Part shown: in pieces, positions 1-5,756 of the stretch
Numbering within the stretch: the stretch's first letter is position 1
Layout: every line of letters starts with the position of its first letter
The notes under the pieces: model-generated
Told to the model about the DNA's origin: nothing
The model's input: only the letters and a program-made list of their open reading frames with translations
Databases searched by the model: none
Made by a program: the position numbers and the translations under genes
Assembly: GCA_002502785.1 (NCBI GenBank)
Contig: DAQG01000070.1
Location: forward strand, 1-5,797
Reading direction: 5' to 3'
DNA: 5,797 nt
From: Methanothrix harundinacea
GTDB lineage: Archaea > Halobacteriota > Methanosarcinia > Methanotrichales > Methanotrichaceae

Positions 1-282
1 GGATCATTTTATGCAGTTTTACCTCCCGATGAGGCTTTTGAGCTTGCAAAGAGGTTTGAATTTCATTTTACTCCTAAAAAAGGAAGCTGGCTCAATATGG
101 CTGAGATAGAACTATCTGCCCTATCAAAACAGTGCTTGGATCGCAGGATTGAGACTTTAGAGAAGCTTGCTGCTGAGGTTGATTCCTGGGAACAAGAAAG
201 GAATGCAGCTAAGGCAACAGTAAGATGGAAATTCAGTCAAATTGCGGCGGCGCGAAGCATGCCCCGTCCTCTGCGATTCTGA
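1..282 (+). pseudogene. IS630-family transposase, C-terminal fragment (truncated at both ends)
   Basis: The frame is open from base 1, so the N-terminal part lies outside the window. The visible protein contains the FTPKKGSWLNMAEIE block, which matches the end of the DDE catalytic core of IS630-type transposases. In that family the last catalytic acid is the Glu after WLN, here residue 35 of the fragment (bases 103-105). It is followed by the usual SxQCLDRRI and W-E-ERN-A-ATVRWKF tail. Family members normally run about 15 residues past WKF, with a basic stretch ending in a Leu-Tyr-Pro-like motif. Here similarity stops near base 236, and the last ~15 codons to the TGA at 280-282 are antisense to the neighbouring hydrolase gene. 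No terminal inverted repeat follows. The element is therefore a stump and the encoded protein is very likely inactive. Codons here are more AT-rich than in the neighbours, as expected for acquired DNA. The family call is confident; the exact breakpoint is approximate. Confidence 0.85.
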
Positions 283-1249
283 CCGTCACCATTGGCGGGG
301 GTACGAATTCCTCGACGGCGGCCTTCCAGTCTTCGTCGTCAGGAACATGGTCATAATTACCATCCCTGTAGTCGCCGAAGCCCGATAAGTGGTTGAGGAG
401 GACGAGGACCTCTTCATCTCCCGAGCACCATCGCCGGATGAGCGCTTTGTTCTCCTCGAAGCTTGCGTGATATTTTCCGGATGCCTTGATGGTGTTTGAA
501 TCGAGAACCATGCAGGCCGGGTCTCGTAGATCTGGGCTTTTGATCACCCAATCTTCCATCGATTTCAAGTCGCCGGATATTACCACGTTTCTGAATAGAA
601 GGCTTCCTTTCCCCTGCTCGCCGGAACGGTCTCTGAGCTCGTCTGATCTGAACCTGAATATGAATAGACACGAGCCCGGAGCGTGTTTCGAATGACGTAC
701 AGGAAGAGCCTTGAACTCCAGATGGAATGGATATTCAGCTCCGGCGAAATCATCGGGCCCGTCGAGCCCTTGGACCGAATGCCAGAGGTCATAGCCCGGA
801 ATCGGCATCCAACGGACCAGCCCCTCCAGGTAGCCGAACCTCGTCCTAACGCCGTCCAGGGGATGGTTTAGGCAGTCGTCAGTGCCGATCACCGTCAGTG
901 GCCGAAAGAGGCATTCTTCTTCTTCTTTTTCTTCAAAATCCCTGGCCCCTCTCTGAACCATAATGCCCCTCATCCTGCTGTTTGCTAGCCTGTCGAGGTC
1001 AGAGACGTGGTCGAAGTGTGGATGGGTCAGAAAGAGGACGTCGGGAGCCGAAACCCCCTTCTCGATCATCGTCTCCACGCAGAGCGCCCCGGCGTCGATC
1101 AGAACGTGCATGCTCTTCCCTTGACCTTCCTGCTCTTCTGATATTATTATCGAGGTTGCTGTATGTCCTCTGCGTCTCCGGTTTGGTGGGGTCCCAAGCT
1201 CTCTTCCGAAGGGACCGCCCGTCCCCCAGGTCCATATATCGATCTTCAC
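233..1249 (-). CDS. MBL-fold (metallo-beta-lactamase superfamily) metal-dependent hydrolase
   Basis: This 338-residue protein has the beta-lactamase-fold metal signature LTHPHFDH at residues 74-81 (ligands His76, His78, Asp80, His81). It is preceded by the usual strand and Asp in VLIDAG (residues 49-54). Further likely ligands are His186 in PVRHSKHAPG, Asp227 in VVISGDL and His287 in LLNHLSG. The order resembles the RNase Z/PhnP-like branch, in which a dinuclear zinc or iron site cleaves phosphoesters, but the substrate cannot be assigned. No signal peptide or membrane segment is visible, so a cytoplasmic enzyme is expected. An acidic loop (EEKEEEE, residues 106-112) is notable. The start is GTG at 1249 and is supported by a GGAGGAGG ribosome site 7 bases upstream. 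No ATG, GTG or TTG occurs further upstream in frame before a stop. The stop codon (233-235) falls at the edge of the transposase stump, so the natural C-terminus may have been clipped or changed there. The gene is convergent with the stump and divergent from the secreted-protein gene. Confidence 0.85.
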   Translation of the reverse strand: MKIDIWTWGTGGPFGRELGTPPNRRRRGHTATSIIISEEQEGQGKSMHVLIDAGALCVETMIEKGVSAPDVLFLTHPHFDHVSDLDRLANSRMRGIMVQRGARDFEEKEEEECLFRPLTVIGTDDCLNHPLDGVRTRFGYLEGLVRWMPIPGYDLWHSVQGLDGPDDFAGAEYPFHLEFKALPVRHSKHAPGSCLFIFRFRSDELRDRSGEQGKGSLLFRNVVISGDLKSMEDWVIKSPDLRDPACMVLDSNTIKASGKYHASFEENKALIRRWCSGDEEVLVLLNHLSGFGDYRDGNYDHVPDDEDWKAAVEEFVPPPMVTVRIAEDGACFAPPQFD

Positions 1250-1256
1250 GACATCG

Positions 1257-1265
1257 CCTCCTCCT
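1257..1265 (-). promoter_or_regulatory. Ribosome binding site of the MBL-fold hydrolase gene
   Basis: On the minus strand the sequence reads AGGAGGAGG, about 7 bases before the GTG at 1249. It is a strong Shine-Dalgarno match and decides this non-ATG start. Confidence 0.7.
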
Positions 1266-1364
1266 GCATCTTCTCGGCTGGCATTTCCCGGATCTTTCGG
1301 CCCTCCAGAGCTCGTCGTCCTCGACTCGGTTGGAGTTTGATGAATTTAAGCCATCCGAACGACA

Positions 1365-1378
1365 CATTTTTTATTTAG
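1365..1378 (+). promoter_or_regulatory. Candidate archaeal TATA box for the secreted-protein gene
   Basis: The AT-rich run CATTTTTTATTTAG stands out in a GC-rich divergent spacer. An archaeal start site would be expected about 25 bases past the box, near 1395-1400. That is just upstream of the AAGGA ribosome site (1399-1403) and the GTG at 1409. A second AT run (AAATATA, 1384-1390) is an alternative. The placement is inferred from spacing only, and it argues against translation starts upstream of this box. Confidence 0.4.
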
Positions 1379-1408
1379 AAGCGAAATATAGAGACCCGAA
1401 GGAAAATT

Positions 1409-2124
1409 GTGGGGCGAGAGGGACGAAGGGGGTAGCGATAAGCGCGCTTTTGCTCATCGCCGTTCTGGCGTTGGGCGAGAGTGCTGGAAGCCCGGCCATC
1501 ACCGAGCCAGCCCAAAACGAGGATTTCTACAACAGAGTAAGGGCATCGGGAACCGGCTACTTCGAAGTGGGATCCTCCGTGGTGGACAGGAGGATGGGCC
1601 TAGAGTACTACAGCTTCATGTACGGAGACGGTCGCCTGGAGATGGACTCGAAGAGCGCCGTATCCAACAGGGCCATGAACGTCCAGGGAACTTTGAACGG
1701 CTCCAATGCGCCCCTAAACCTCTACGACGACATCAAGATGAGCTACTCCGGAGAGACGCCCCTGGTGGGGATGAAGTACATCCACTCTAACGACTTCTAC
1801 GGAGGCATCGGCGCCGAGGTTCAGGAATACTTTGAGGTGACCGAGTTGGAGAAGATTCAAACCACCTACTTCGCCTCGACCGATCCGGCCTCTCAAGTCT
1901 CAGACCCGGCCAACGCTTCAACGATAAGAAGCACAAGCCCCGCCCACCTGGTGGGCATGGACCTTCAAAGCAGCTTCAACGGAACCTGGCAGACCGATTA
2001 CAGTTGGCACAAGATATTCTACAAGGACATCAAAGAACACCAGGCCTTCTCCGGCGTCTTCGACGTCGAGAGGAGCTTGAGGTCCCACGAGAACGCAAAT
2101 TTTGATGGGTTCGAAGTCCCGTGA
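1409..2124 (+). CDS. Small secreted protein of unknown function, probable start-proximal frameshift
   Basis: I do not recognise this family by name. The body runs in one frame to TGA 2122-2124. It begins with a classic export signal, a short charged stretch followed by VAISALLLIAVLALG and then small residues ESAGSPA, so cleavage near there and export to the cell surface are likely. The mature part (~210 residues) is rich in Tyr, Ser and Asp and has no further membrane segment. It carries three N-glycosylation sequons: NGS at 1696, NAS at 1912 and NGT at 1978. The body frame has no ATG, GTG or TTG just before the signal; the nearest is TTG at 1330, upstream of the likely TATA box. GTG at 1409 has a well-placed AAGGA site (1399-1403) but reads into TAG after eight codons. 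One extra G in the run 1428-1432 would join it to the body as MGREGRRG-VAISALLL, an ideal signal peptide of a ~238-residue protein. The gene is therefore either frameshifted or affected by a sequencing error. It diverges from the hydrolase gene. Confidence 0.65.
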
Positions 2125-2490
2125 AGCTTGAGCCGTTAGTAAAAATATTCGAGACATCAAAATGGCAGCGTCTGCAGGCGTTGCCCATAGGTCTTGATTT
2201 CCGTCGAACCGAGTACACCGTCCACTCGGCTTTCTTTTTCGGCTGACGAGCGTATCTTATGGGGCGGCAGATATTCAGACATTATCCGATGAAATTTTAA
2301 GATGCGCTCATACCCCTCAGCCGCCTTCCAGAAGGTCTCCTAGATTTCCAATTCTTCCGAAGCTGAGCCGCGATCCCTTTGACCTGAAGGATCTGGCCAA
2401 GTTTGGCTGCAGATCTTTCTCCTTCCTCACATTAAGTATGAACTAACCGCAAGTTATTAAGATAGGGGCGTTGCAATACCCGGAACGAAG
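2125..2490. other. Spacer without a confident gene
   Basis: This roughly 370-base stretch lies between the secreted-protein gene and the first possible start of the ABC transporter ATPase. It holds a hairpin followed by a T-rich tract (2209-2239, listed separately) and an AT-rich patch near 2436-2462 that could be part of a promoter. On the minus strand, 2157-2339 is open for 60 codons with an ATG at 2282. A second minus frame is open at about 2290-2431, so a frameshifted relic is possible but not recognisable. Confidence 0.4.
2209..2239 (+). terminator. Candidate terminator downstream of the secreted-protein gene
   Basis: CCGAGT (2209-2214) and ACTCGG (2224-2229) form a 6-base stem around a 9-base loop, followed by CTTTCTTTTT. 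The layout resembles an intrinsic terminator, and T-rich tracts alone can terminate archaeal RNA polymerase. It sits 85 bases after the stop of the secreted-protein gene. The stem is short, so support is moderate. Confidence 0.4.
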
Positions 2491-2529
2491 ATGGAACCTG
2501 AAGACTTGATCACAGCGATCTATCCAGGT

Positions 2530-2546
2530 GAAATTATAATTATTCC
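2530..2546 (+). promoter_or_regulatory. Candidate TATA box for the ABC-2 exporter/cbiC transcript
   Basis: GAAATTATAATTATTCC is strongly AT-rich inside a GC-rich region. Its centre lies about 27 bases before the ATG at 2566, the archaeal TATA-to-start spacing for a leaderless or very short-leader message. This favours 2566 or 2575 as the ATPase start over the earlier ATG at 2491. If 2491 is used, the same bases encode an odd run of four Ile (GEIIIIPFG). Confidence 0.35.
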
Positions 2547-2565
2547 ATTTGGAGCTGAAACGACT

Positions 2566-3423
2566 ATGCATTCGATGATCGAGACGAAACATCTCGCCAA
2601 GGAATACGGGAATAAGCTGGCTGTTGACGACCTGGATCTGTTCGTGAAAAGAGGGGAAGCCTTTGGTTTTCTGGGCCCGAACGGCGCTGGGAAGACCACC
2701 ACCATCAGGATGCTCTCGACCCTGACCAAGCCTTCTTCCGGACGAGCCTGGATCAACGGGTTCGACGTGGTGGATGAGTCCCCAAAGGTGAAGGAGGAGT
2801 TTGGGATAGTTCAGCAGCACATGAGCCTCAACAGAGAGCTGACTGTGAGGGAGAACCTGGAGCTTCATGCCCGGCTTCATCATCTGGAAAAAAAGGAGCG
2901 GAGGGAACGGATCGACGAGATGCTCGATTATGTGGGCCTGACGGAGTTTGGCGATTACCTGATCGAACGGATATCGGGAGGGATGACCAGGCGAGCTATG
3001 ATCGCCCGAGCCCTTCTCCACAGGCCCAAGCTGCTCTTTCTGGACGAGCCCACCGTCGGATTGGATGCTCAGGCCCGGCGGAAGATATGGGACCTCATAA
3101 GGGGAATGAAATCGGAGGGCACAACCATCTTCCTGACAACCCACTACATCGAGGAGGCTGAGGTTCTATGCGACAGGGTGGGGATAATTCACCAGGGCCG
3201 GATGATATCGCTTGGAAGCCCCCTTGAGCTGCGCCAGAATCTCGGGCTTGTCACTGTAGAGTCCAGACAAAACGAGAACAACACCGAGTACCGATATTTC
3301 CCTGACAGGGCAGCCGCTGCAGAATACGTCAAGACGCTGCCGCCCGAAGGCAACATGATCATGAGAGAGTCAAACCTGGAAGACGTTTTCGTTGAGCTTA
3401 CGGGCCGGAAGGTGACGGGATGA
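2566..3423 (+). CDS. ABC-2 type transporter, ATP-binding protein (DrrA/CcmA-like)
   Basis: This is the cytoplasmic ATPase of an ABC-2 exporter and would pair with the permease that follows. All nucleotide-binding motifs are present. Numbered from the ATG at 2566 they are: Walker A GPNGAGKTT (~37-45), Q-loop Gln in GIVQQH (~83), signature ISGGMTRR (~136-143), Walker B LLFLDEP (~156-162) with D-loop GLD, and H-loop His in TTHYIEEAE (~193). The C-terminal NLEDVFVELTGR tail is typical of DrrA-like exporter ATPases (drug, lipid or polysaccharide efflux). The 285-residue length is normal. Starts at 2491, 2566 and 2575 are all in frame. I chose 2566 because a GGAG lies 11 bases upstream, a TATA-like box lies ~27 bases upstream, and homologues usually begin close to the M-I-E-T-K-H-L segment. 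The stop overlaps the permease start by 4 bases (ATGA), a sign of translational coupling. The transported substrate is unknown. Confidence 0.93.
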   Translation: MHSMIETKHLAKEYGNKLAVDDLDLFVKRGEAFGFLGPNGAGKTTTIRMLSTLTKPSSGRAWINGFDVVDESPKVKEEFGIVQQHMSLNRELTVRENLELHARLHHLEKKERRERIDEMLDYVGLTEFGDYLIERISGGMTRRAMIARALLHRPKLLFLDEPTVGLDAQARRKIWDLIRGMKSEGTTIFLTTHYIEEAEVLCDRVGIIHQGRMISLGSPLELRQNLGLVTVESRQNENNTEYRYFPDRAAAAEYVKTLPPEGNMIMRESNLEDVFVELTGRKVTG

Positions 3424-4163
3424 TATTCGCAGACGCTTACTCGGTGCTCTGGGCCGATCTGATGGTCCTAAGGCGCCGAATATCCAGATACTTGACCACC
3501 ACCCTGGTCAGCCCCCTTCTCTATCTGGTCGCTTTTGGGTGGGGGCTTGGCAGAGGCATCTCCGTAGACGGCACCAGCTATTTCGCCTTCGTGGTTCCTG
3601 GTATAATTGCTCTCACTGCCATGAACAGCAGCTTCTCCGGCGCAGGGACCAGGCTCAACGTCGATCGGCTATACTTCAAGAGCTTCGATGAATGTCTCAT
3701 GGCCCCCATTAGCTCCTCGTCTCTCCTCCTGGGCAAGGCGATGGTGGGCGCGGTCCGGGGGCTGGTAAGCTCTCTCGCTTTCGTAGCGCTGGCGCTGCTG
3801 GTATCGCCAACCTTCAACGTGACGCCGCTCTTTCTGGTCAGTCTGCTCGTCACCTGCCTTCTCTTCTCCTTCCTTGGAGTGCTGGCGGCCCTTCTATCCA
3901 AGTCCCACGAGGACATGGGCACCTTCAGCAGCCTCATTCTGCTGCCGATGACCTTTCTTGGCGGGACCTTCTTCTCCCTGAGTCAGGTCCCTGAAACCCT
4001 GAAGTTCGGTTTGTATGTCTTTCCCCTGACCCATTCGAGCCTTTGTCTCAGAGCTGCCGTCCTCGGCCAATCGTTCCCATGGACCTCCTTTCTGGCCATG
4101 CTGGGGTTCTGGGCTGCCTTCTCTGCCGGATGCTACGTGGTTTTGAGGAGGGCCAGCATCTAG
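3420..4163 (+). CDS. ABC-2 type transporter, permease protein
   Basis: This 247-residue integral membrane protein has the length and layout of ABC-2 permeases (PF01061-like): a short cytoplasmic N-terminus and six hydrophobic segments near residues 25-44, 53-71, 103-129, 134-159, 168-187 and 221-242. The block LLPMTFLGGTFFSLSQVPE (~174-192) matches the conserved region before the last periplasmic loop in this family, and it is followed by the expected FPLTHS. A basic, Arg-rich cytoplasmic end (LRRASI) closes the protein. It would dimerise with itself and with the ATPase encoded immediately upstream, with which it shares an ATGA overlap, to export an unidentified substrate. The downstream gene, cbiC, starts 57 bases later on the same strand with no terminator visible between them, so the three may be co-transcribed. 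Nothing about the exported compound can be read from the sequence. Confidence 0.92.
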   Translation: MIFADAYSVLWADLMVLRRRISRYLTTTLVSPLLYLVAFGWGLGRGISVDGTSYFAFVVPGIIALTAMNSSFSGAGTRLNVDRLYFKSFDECLMAPISSSSLLLGKAMVGAVRGLVSSLAFVALALLVSPTFNVTPLFLVSLLVTCLLFSFLGVLAALLSKSHEDMGTFSSLILLPMTFLGGTFFSLSQVPETLKFGLYVFPLTHSSLCLRAAVLGQSFPWTSFLAMLGFWAAFSAGCYVVLRRASI

Positions 4164-4193
4164 ACCGGGCCGAGATTCGATGGAAGGTGCATC

Positions 4194-4217
4194 ATGGTAA
4201 ATCTAAGAGGTCGTTGA
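4194..4217 (+). CDS. Possible 7-codon leader ORF ahead of cbiC
   Basis: ATG at 4194 opens MVNLRGR and stops at TGA 4215-4217, 3 bases before the cbiC ATG. A good Shine-Dalgarno stretch, GGAAGGTG (4182-4189), lies 4 bases upstream of it. The mini-ORF also covers the GAGGT that would serve as the cbiC ribosome site. It could be a chance opening or a coupled leader that tunes cbiC translation. No attenuator-like codon bias is visible. Confidence 0.25.
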   Translation: MVNLRGR

Positions 4218-4220
4218 AAT

Positions 4221-4853
4221 ATGATCGAGAACGAATACGCAGATCTGGGCGCAGTCACCCGCGAGGCCCAGGAGATCTACAACAAAAGCAGAAGTTACAT
4301 AGCCGGCGTTGTGGGGAACGAAACCCCGGAAGACCGGATCAGACAGCGATGTGTTATAGCGACAGGTGACGTGAATGTAGCGGATATAATGCAATTCAAG
4401 AACGATCCGTTAAACGCCGGGCTGAAAGCCTTGGAAAAGGGAGCCGGGATTTACGCAGACATAAAAATGGTGGAGGCGGGCGTGGTTAAAAAGGGGCACC
4501 AAAGCAAAGTGACGGTCTTTCTGGGGAAAGGCGACGACATCGCAGAAGAAAGGGGAGTTACCAGGGCCTCCGCCGGGGTGATGAAGTTGAAGGACGAACT
4601 CGACGGAAGCATCGTACTGATAGGAAACGCCCCATCGGCACTGCTGACACTATGTGATCTGATCGAAGAGGGTGCGGCGAAGCCCGAACTTGTGATCGGT
4701 GTGCCCGTGGGTTTTGTGAACGCCGCGGAAAGTAAAGAGAGGCTGAGACAGATTGACGTTCCATCCATCTCCGTTGTGGGCACGCGGGGCGGTACGCCCA
4801 TAGCCGTGGCGTCCATAAACGAGATCGTAAATATGTATCAGGAAATAAAATGA
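4221..4853 (+). CDS. cbiC: Cobalt-precorrin-8 methylmutase (precorrin-8X methylmutase family)
   Basis: This 210-residue protein has the usual CbiC/CobH length. The family moves the C-11 methyl group of (cobalt-)precorrin-8 to C-12, giving (cobyrinate) hydrogenobyrinate, in corrin-ring synthesis. Recognisable family blocks in order are RCVIATGD (43-50), ADIKMVEAGV (79-88), TRASAGVMKL (~114-123), VLIGNAPSALLTL (~132-144), GVPVGFVNAAESKE (~160-173) and the final TRGGTPIAVASINEIV. By alignment to the family pattern R-M-I-H-A-x-G, the conserved catalytic His is replaced by Ile46 (ATA, 4356-4358). The enzyme may therefore use a different acid or belong to a divergent subgroup. The ATG at 4221 has GAGGT at 4207-4211, 9 bases upstream. 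The gene follows the ABC-2 exporter by 57 bases and ends at a hairpin. It is cytoplasmic, with no signal or membrane segment. The family call is firm; activity on the classic substrate is inferred. Confidence 0.92.
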   Translation: MIENEYADLGAVTREAQEIYNKSRSYIAGVVGNETPEDRIRQRCVIATGDVNVADIMQFKNDPLNAGLKALEKGAGIYADIKMVEAGVVKKGHQSKVTVFLGKGDDIAEERGVTRASAGVMKLKDELDGSIVLIGNAPSALLTLCDLIEEGAAKPELVIGVPVGFVNAAESKERLRQIDVPSISVVGTRGGTPIAVASINEIVNMYQEIK

Positions 4854-4874
4854 CCTGGTAAAGAGATTGAGGGC

Positions 4875-4911
4875 AGAGATGCGTTTTCCACATCTCTTCG
4901 ATCCAATTTTT
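4875..4911 (+). terminator. Terminator after cbiC
   Basis: AGAGATG (4875-4881) pairs perfectly with CATCTCT (4891-4897) around a 9-base loop, and an ATTTTTA tract ends at 4911. A second upstream copy, AAGAGAT (4861-4867), can pair with the same 3' arm (ATCTCTT, 4892-4898), so two alternative hairpins are possible. It starts 22 bases after the cbiC stop and would end the exporter-cbiC transcript. Confidence 0.55.
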
Positions 4912-5021
4912 ATCCTTAAACGTTTTTAGCTCCGCTTCGATGTCCGTTCGAATTCCTGAAGGGTCTTTTCCTTTGAATTTGCTCTTAGCGGCTCAGGTTG
5001 TCGGATCTGATCCAATCTAAC

Positions 5022-5062
5022 AAAAAATAGGGCGGGCAGACGGCATCTATCGTCCGTCGCCC
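5022..5062 (-). terminator. Intrinsic-type terminator of the binding-protein relic
   Basis: On the minus strand GCCC-free reading gives an outer stem GGGC (5062-5059) with GCCC (5033-5030) and an inner stem GACGG (5058-5054) with CCGTC (5043-5039), followed by six T (5027-5022). The TAG stop of the relic (5049-5047) lies in the loop. It is stronger than most archaeal examples. Confidence 0.5.
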
Positions 5063-5606
5063 TCGGGGAGCGGGCAGACGAAGGCCCCCTGTCTGCTCAG
5101 ATCATAGTCTAACCCCTGGAATCTGGTCAGGTATTCCTGGTGGATCGCTCGGGGATCGAGGTCCATGAACAGGTTGGGATGGAACCACTTGGCCATGTAC
5201 GCCACCGCCACCAGCGCCTTTGGCCCGCTGACGATCTCTTGGCCTACCACGTAGACTCGCCCCTCTTTTACCGTGGTGATGTCACCAGAGCCGGGTCGGG
5301 CCATAACGTCGTCTCTGAGCCGCACCAAGCCTGATGAATTGTCCACATTGTAGCCGTGGTCTGCGATTTTGCGGAAGGGGAACTTGACCATGATATCTGG
5401 GTCTTCGGTCATCAGCCATTCTGCATCGATCGGTGGATTTTTACCGGGAATGTCTGCGGCGATGTTCATACTGCCGCCATCCTGCAGAGCTGGTACAGGG
5501 TGCCGTTGGTGTCCGTCTGATAATCAGGAGACCACCCCAGAAAGACATCGGGCTTCTCTTCTTCGGAGAGGACGTCCGCTCCATCGTCGATGATCTTCAG
5601 GTAGCG
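5047..5606 (-). pseudogene. Decayed periplasmic substrate-binding protein gene (Fe-siderophore/cobalamin type ABC uptake)
   Basis: Two collinear pieces are visible in different minus-strand frames. The upstream piece (5606-5466) encodes R-Y-L-K-I-I through EEEKPDVFLGWSPDYQTD and GTLYQLCRMAAV before TGA. The downstream piece (ATG 5469 to TAG 5047, 140 residues) encodes MNIAADIPGK, then DAEWLMTEDPDIMV, DDVMARPG and GRVYVVGQEIVSGP. NIAADxPG followed by PEW-like and NPD-like motifs is typical of the C-terminal lobe of Peripla_BP_2 proteins that bind iron-siderophores, cobalamin or haem. One extra G near 5471 would join the pieces as RMAAGMNIAAD, so a single-base loss is the simplest explanation. 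No signal peptide or N-terminal lobe exists: a stop (5607-5609) and unrelated AT-rich DNA replace it. No partner permease or ATPase gene is present in the window. The 140-residue piece alone could be called as a gene, but it is only the C-terminal lobe. Confidence 0.7.
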
Positions 5607-5756
5607 CTAAATGTCGTTACGTTACGAAGTGCTTTTTGGCTTATTGAGTTGTCTGATGCGGATTCGGGATCAGAAACCCAGATTGAGGCATGCGAAGTTA
5701 TGTGCGAAACTCAATCAGTTTTTATCGCGTTTATTACTACATAACACTTAAATATT
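5607..5756. other. AT-rich sequence replacing the 5' part of the binding-protein gene
   Basis: Coding similarity of the binding-protein relic stops at 5606, and composition turns AT-rich. The stretch contains an inverted pair ATTGAGTT (5643-5650) / AACTCAAT (5708-5715), a direct repeat TGCGAA (5691, 5703) and a TTTATTA box at 5730-5736. It could be the left end of an insertion element whose gene begins at 5757, but no complete terminal repeat or target duplication can be shown here. Confidence 0.35.

Noticed and set aside
999..1367. 122-codon minus-strand frame overlapping the hydrolase start
   Set aside because: It is out of frame with the hydrolase, and its Arg-rich translation over the HxHxDH region is a shadow.
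982..1408. N-terminal 140 codons of the long plus-strand frame ending at 2124
   Set aside because: Most of it is antisense to the hydrolase gene, is Arg/Ser-rich low-complexity translation, and lies upstream of the likely TATA box. Only the part from the signal peptide onward looks real.
2443..3144. 233-codon minus-strand frame
   Set aside because: It lies opposite the well-supported ABC ATPase, covering its Walker A and signature motifs, and has no recognisable motifs of its own.
4451..4816. Two minus-strand frames over cbiC
   Set aside because: They are shadows of the conserved cbiC coding sequence, with Ser/Pro/Thr-rich translations typical of antisense frames.
5611..5624. Near-palindrome around CGTTACGTTACG as a terminal inverted repeat or attachment site
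   Set aside because: It is short, with two mismatches, and no partner copy was found in the window.
5433..5744. 103-codon plus-strand frame
   Set aside because: It crosses the end of the binding-protein relic and the AT-rich edge, so it mixes two unrelated sequences; there is no ribosome site and no motif.
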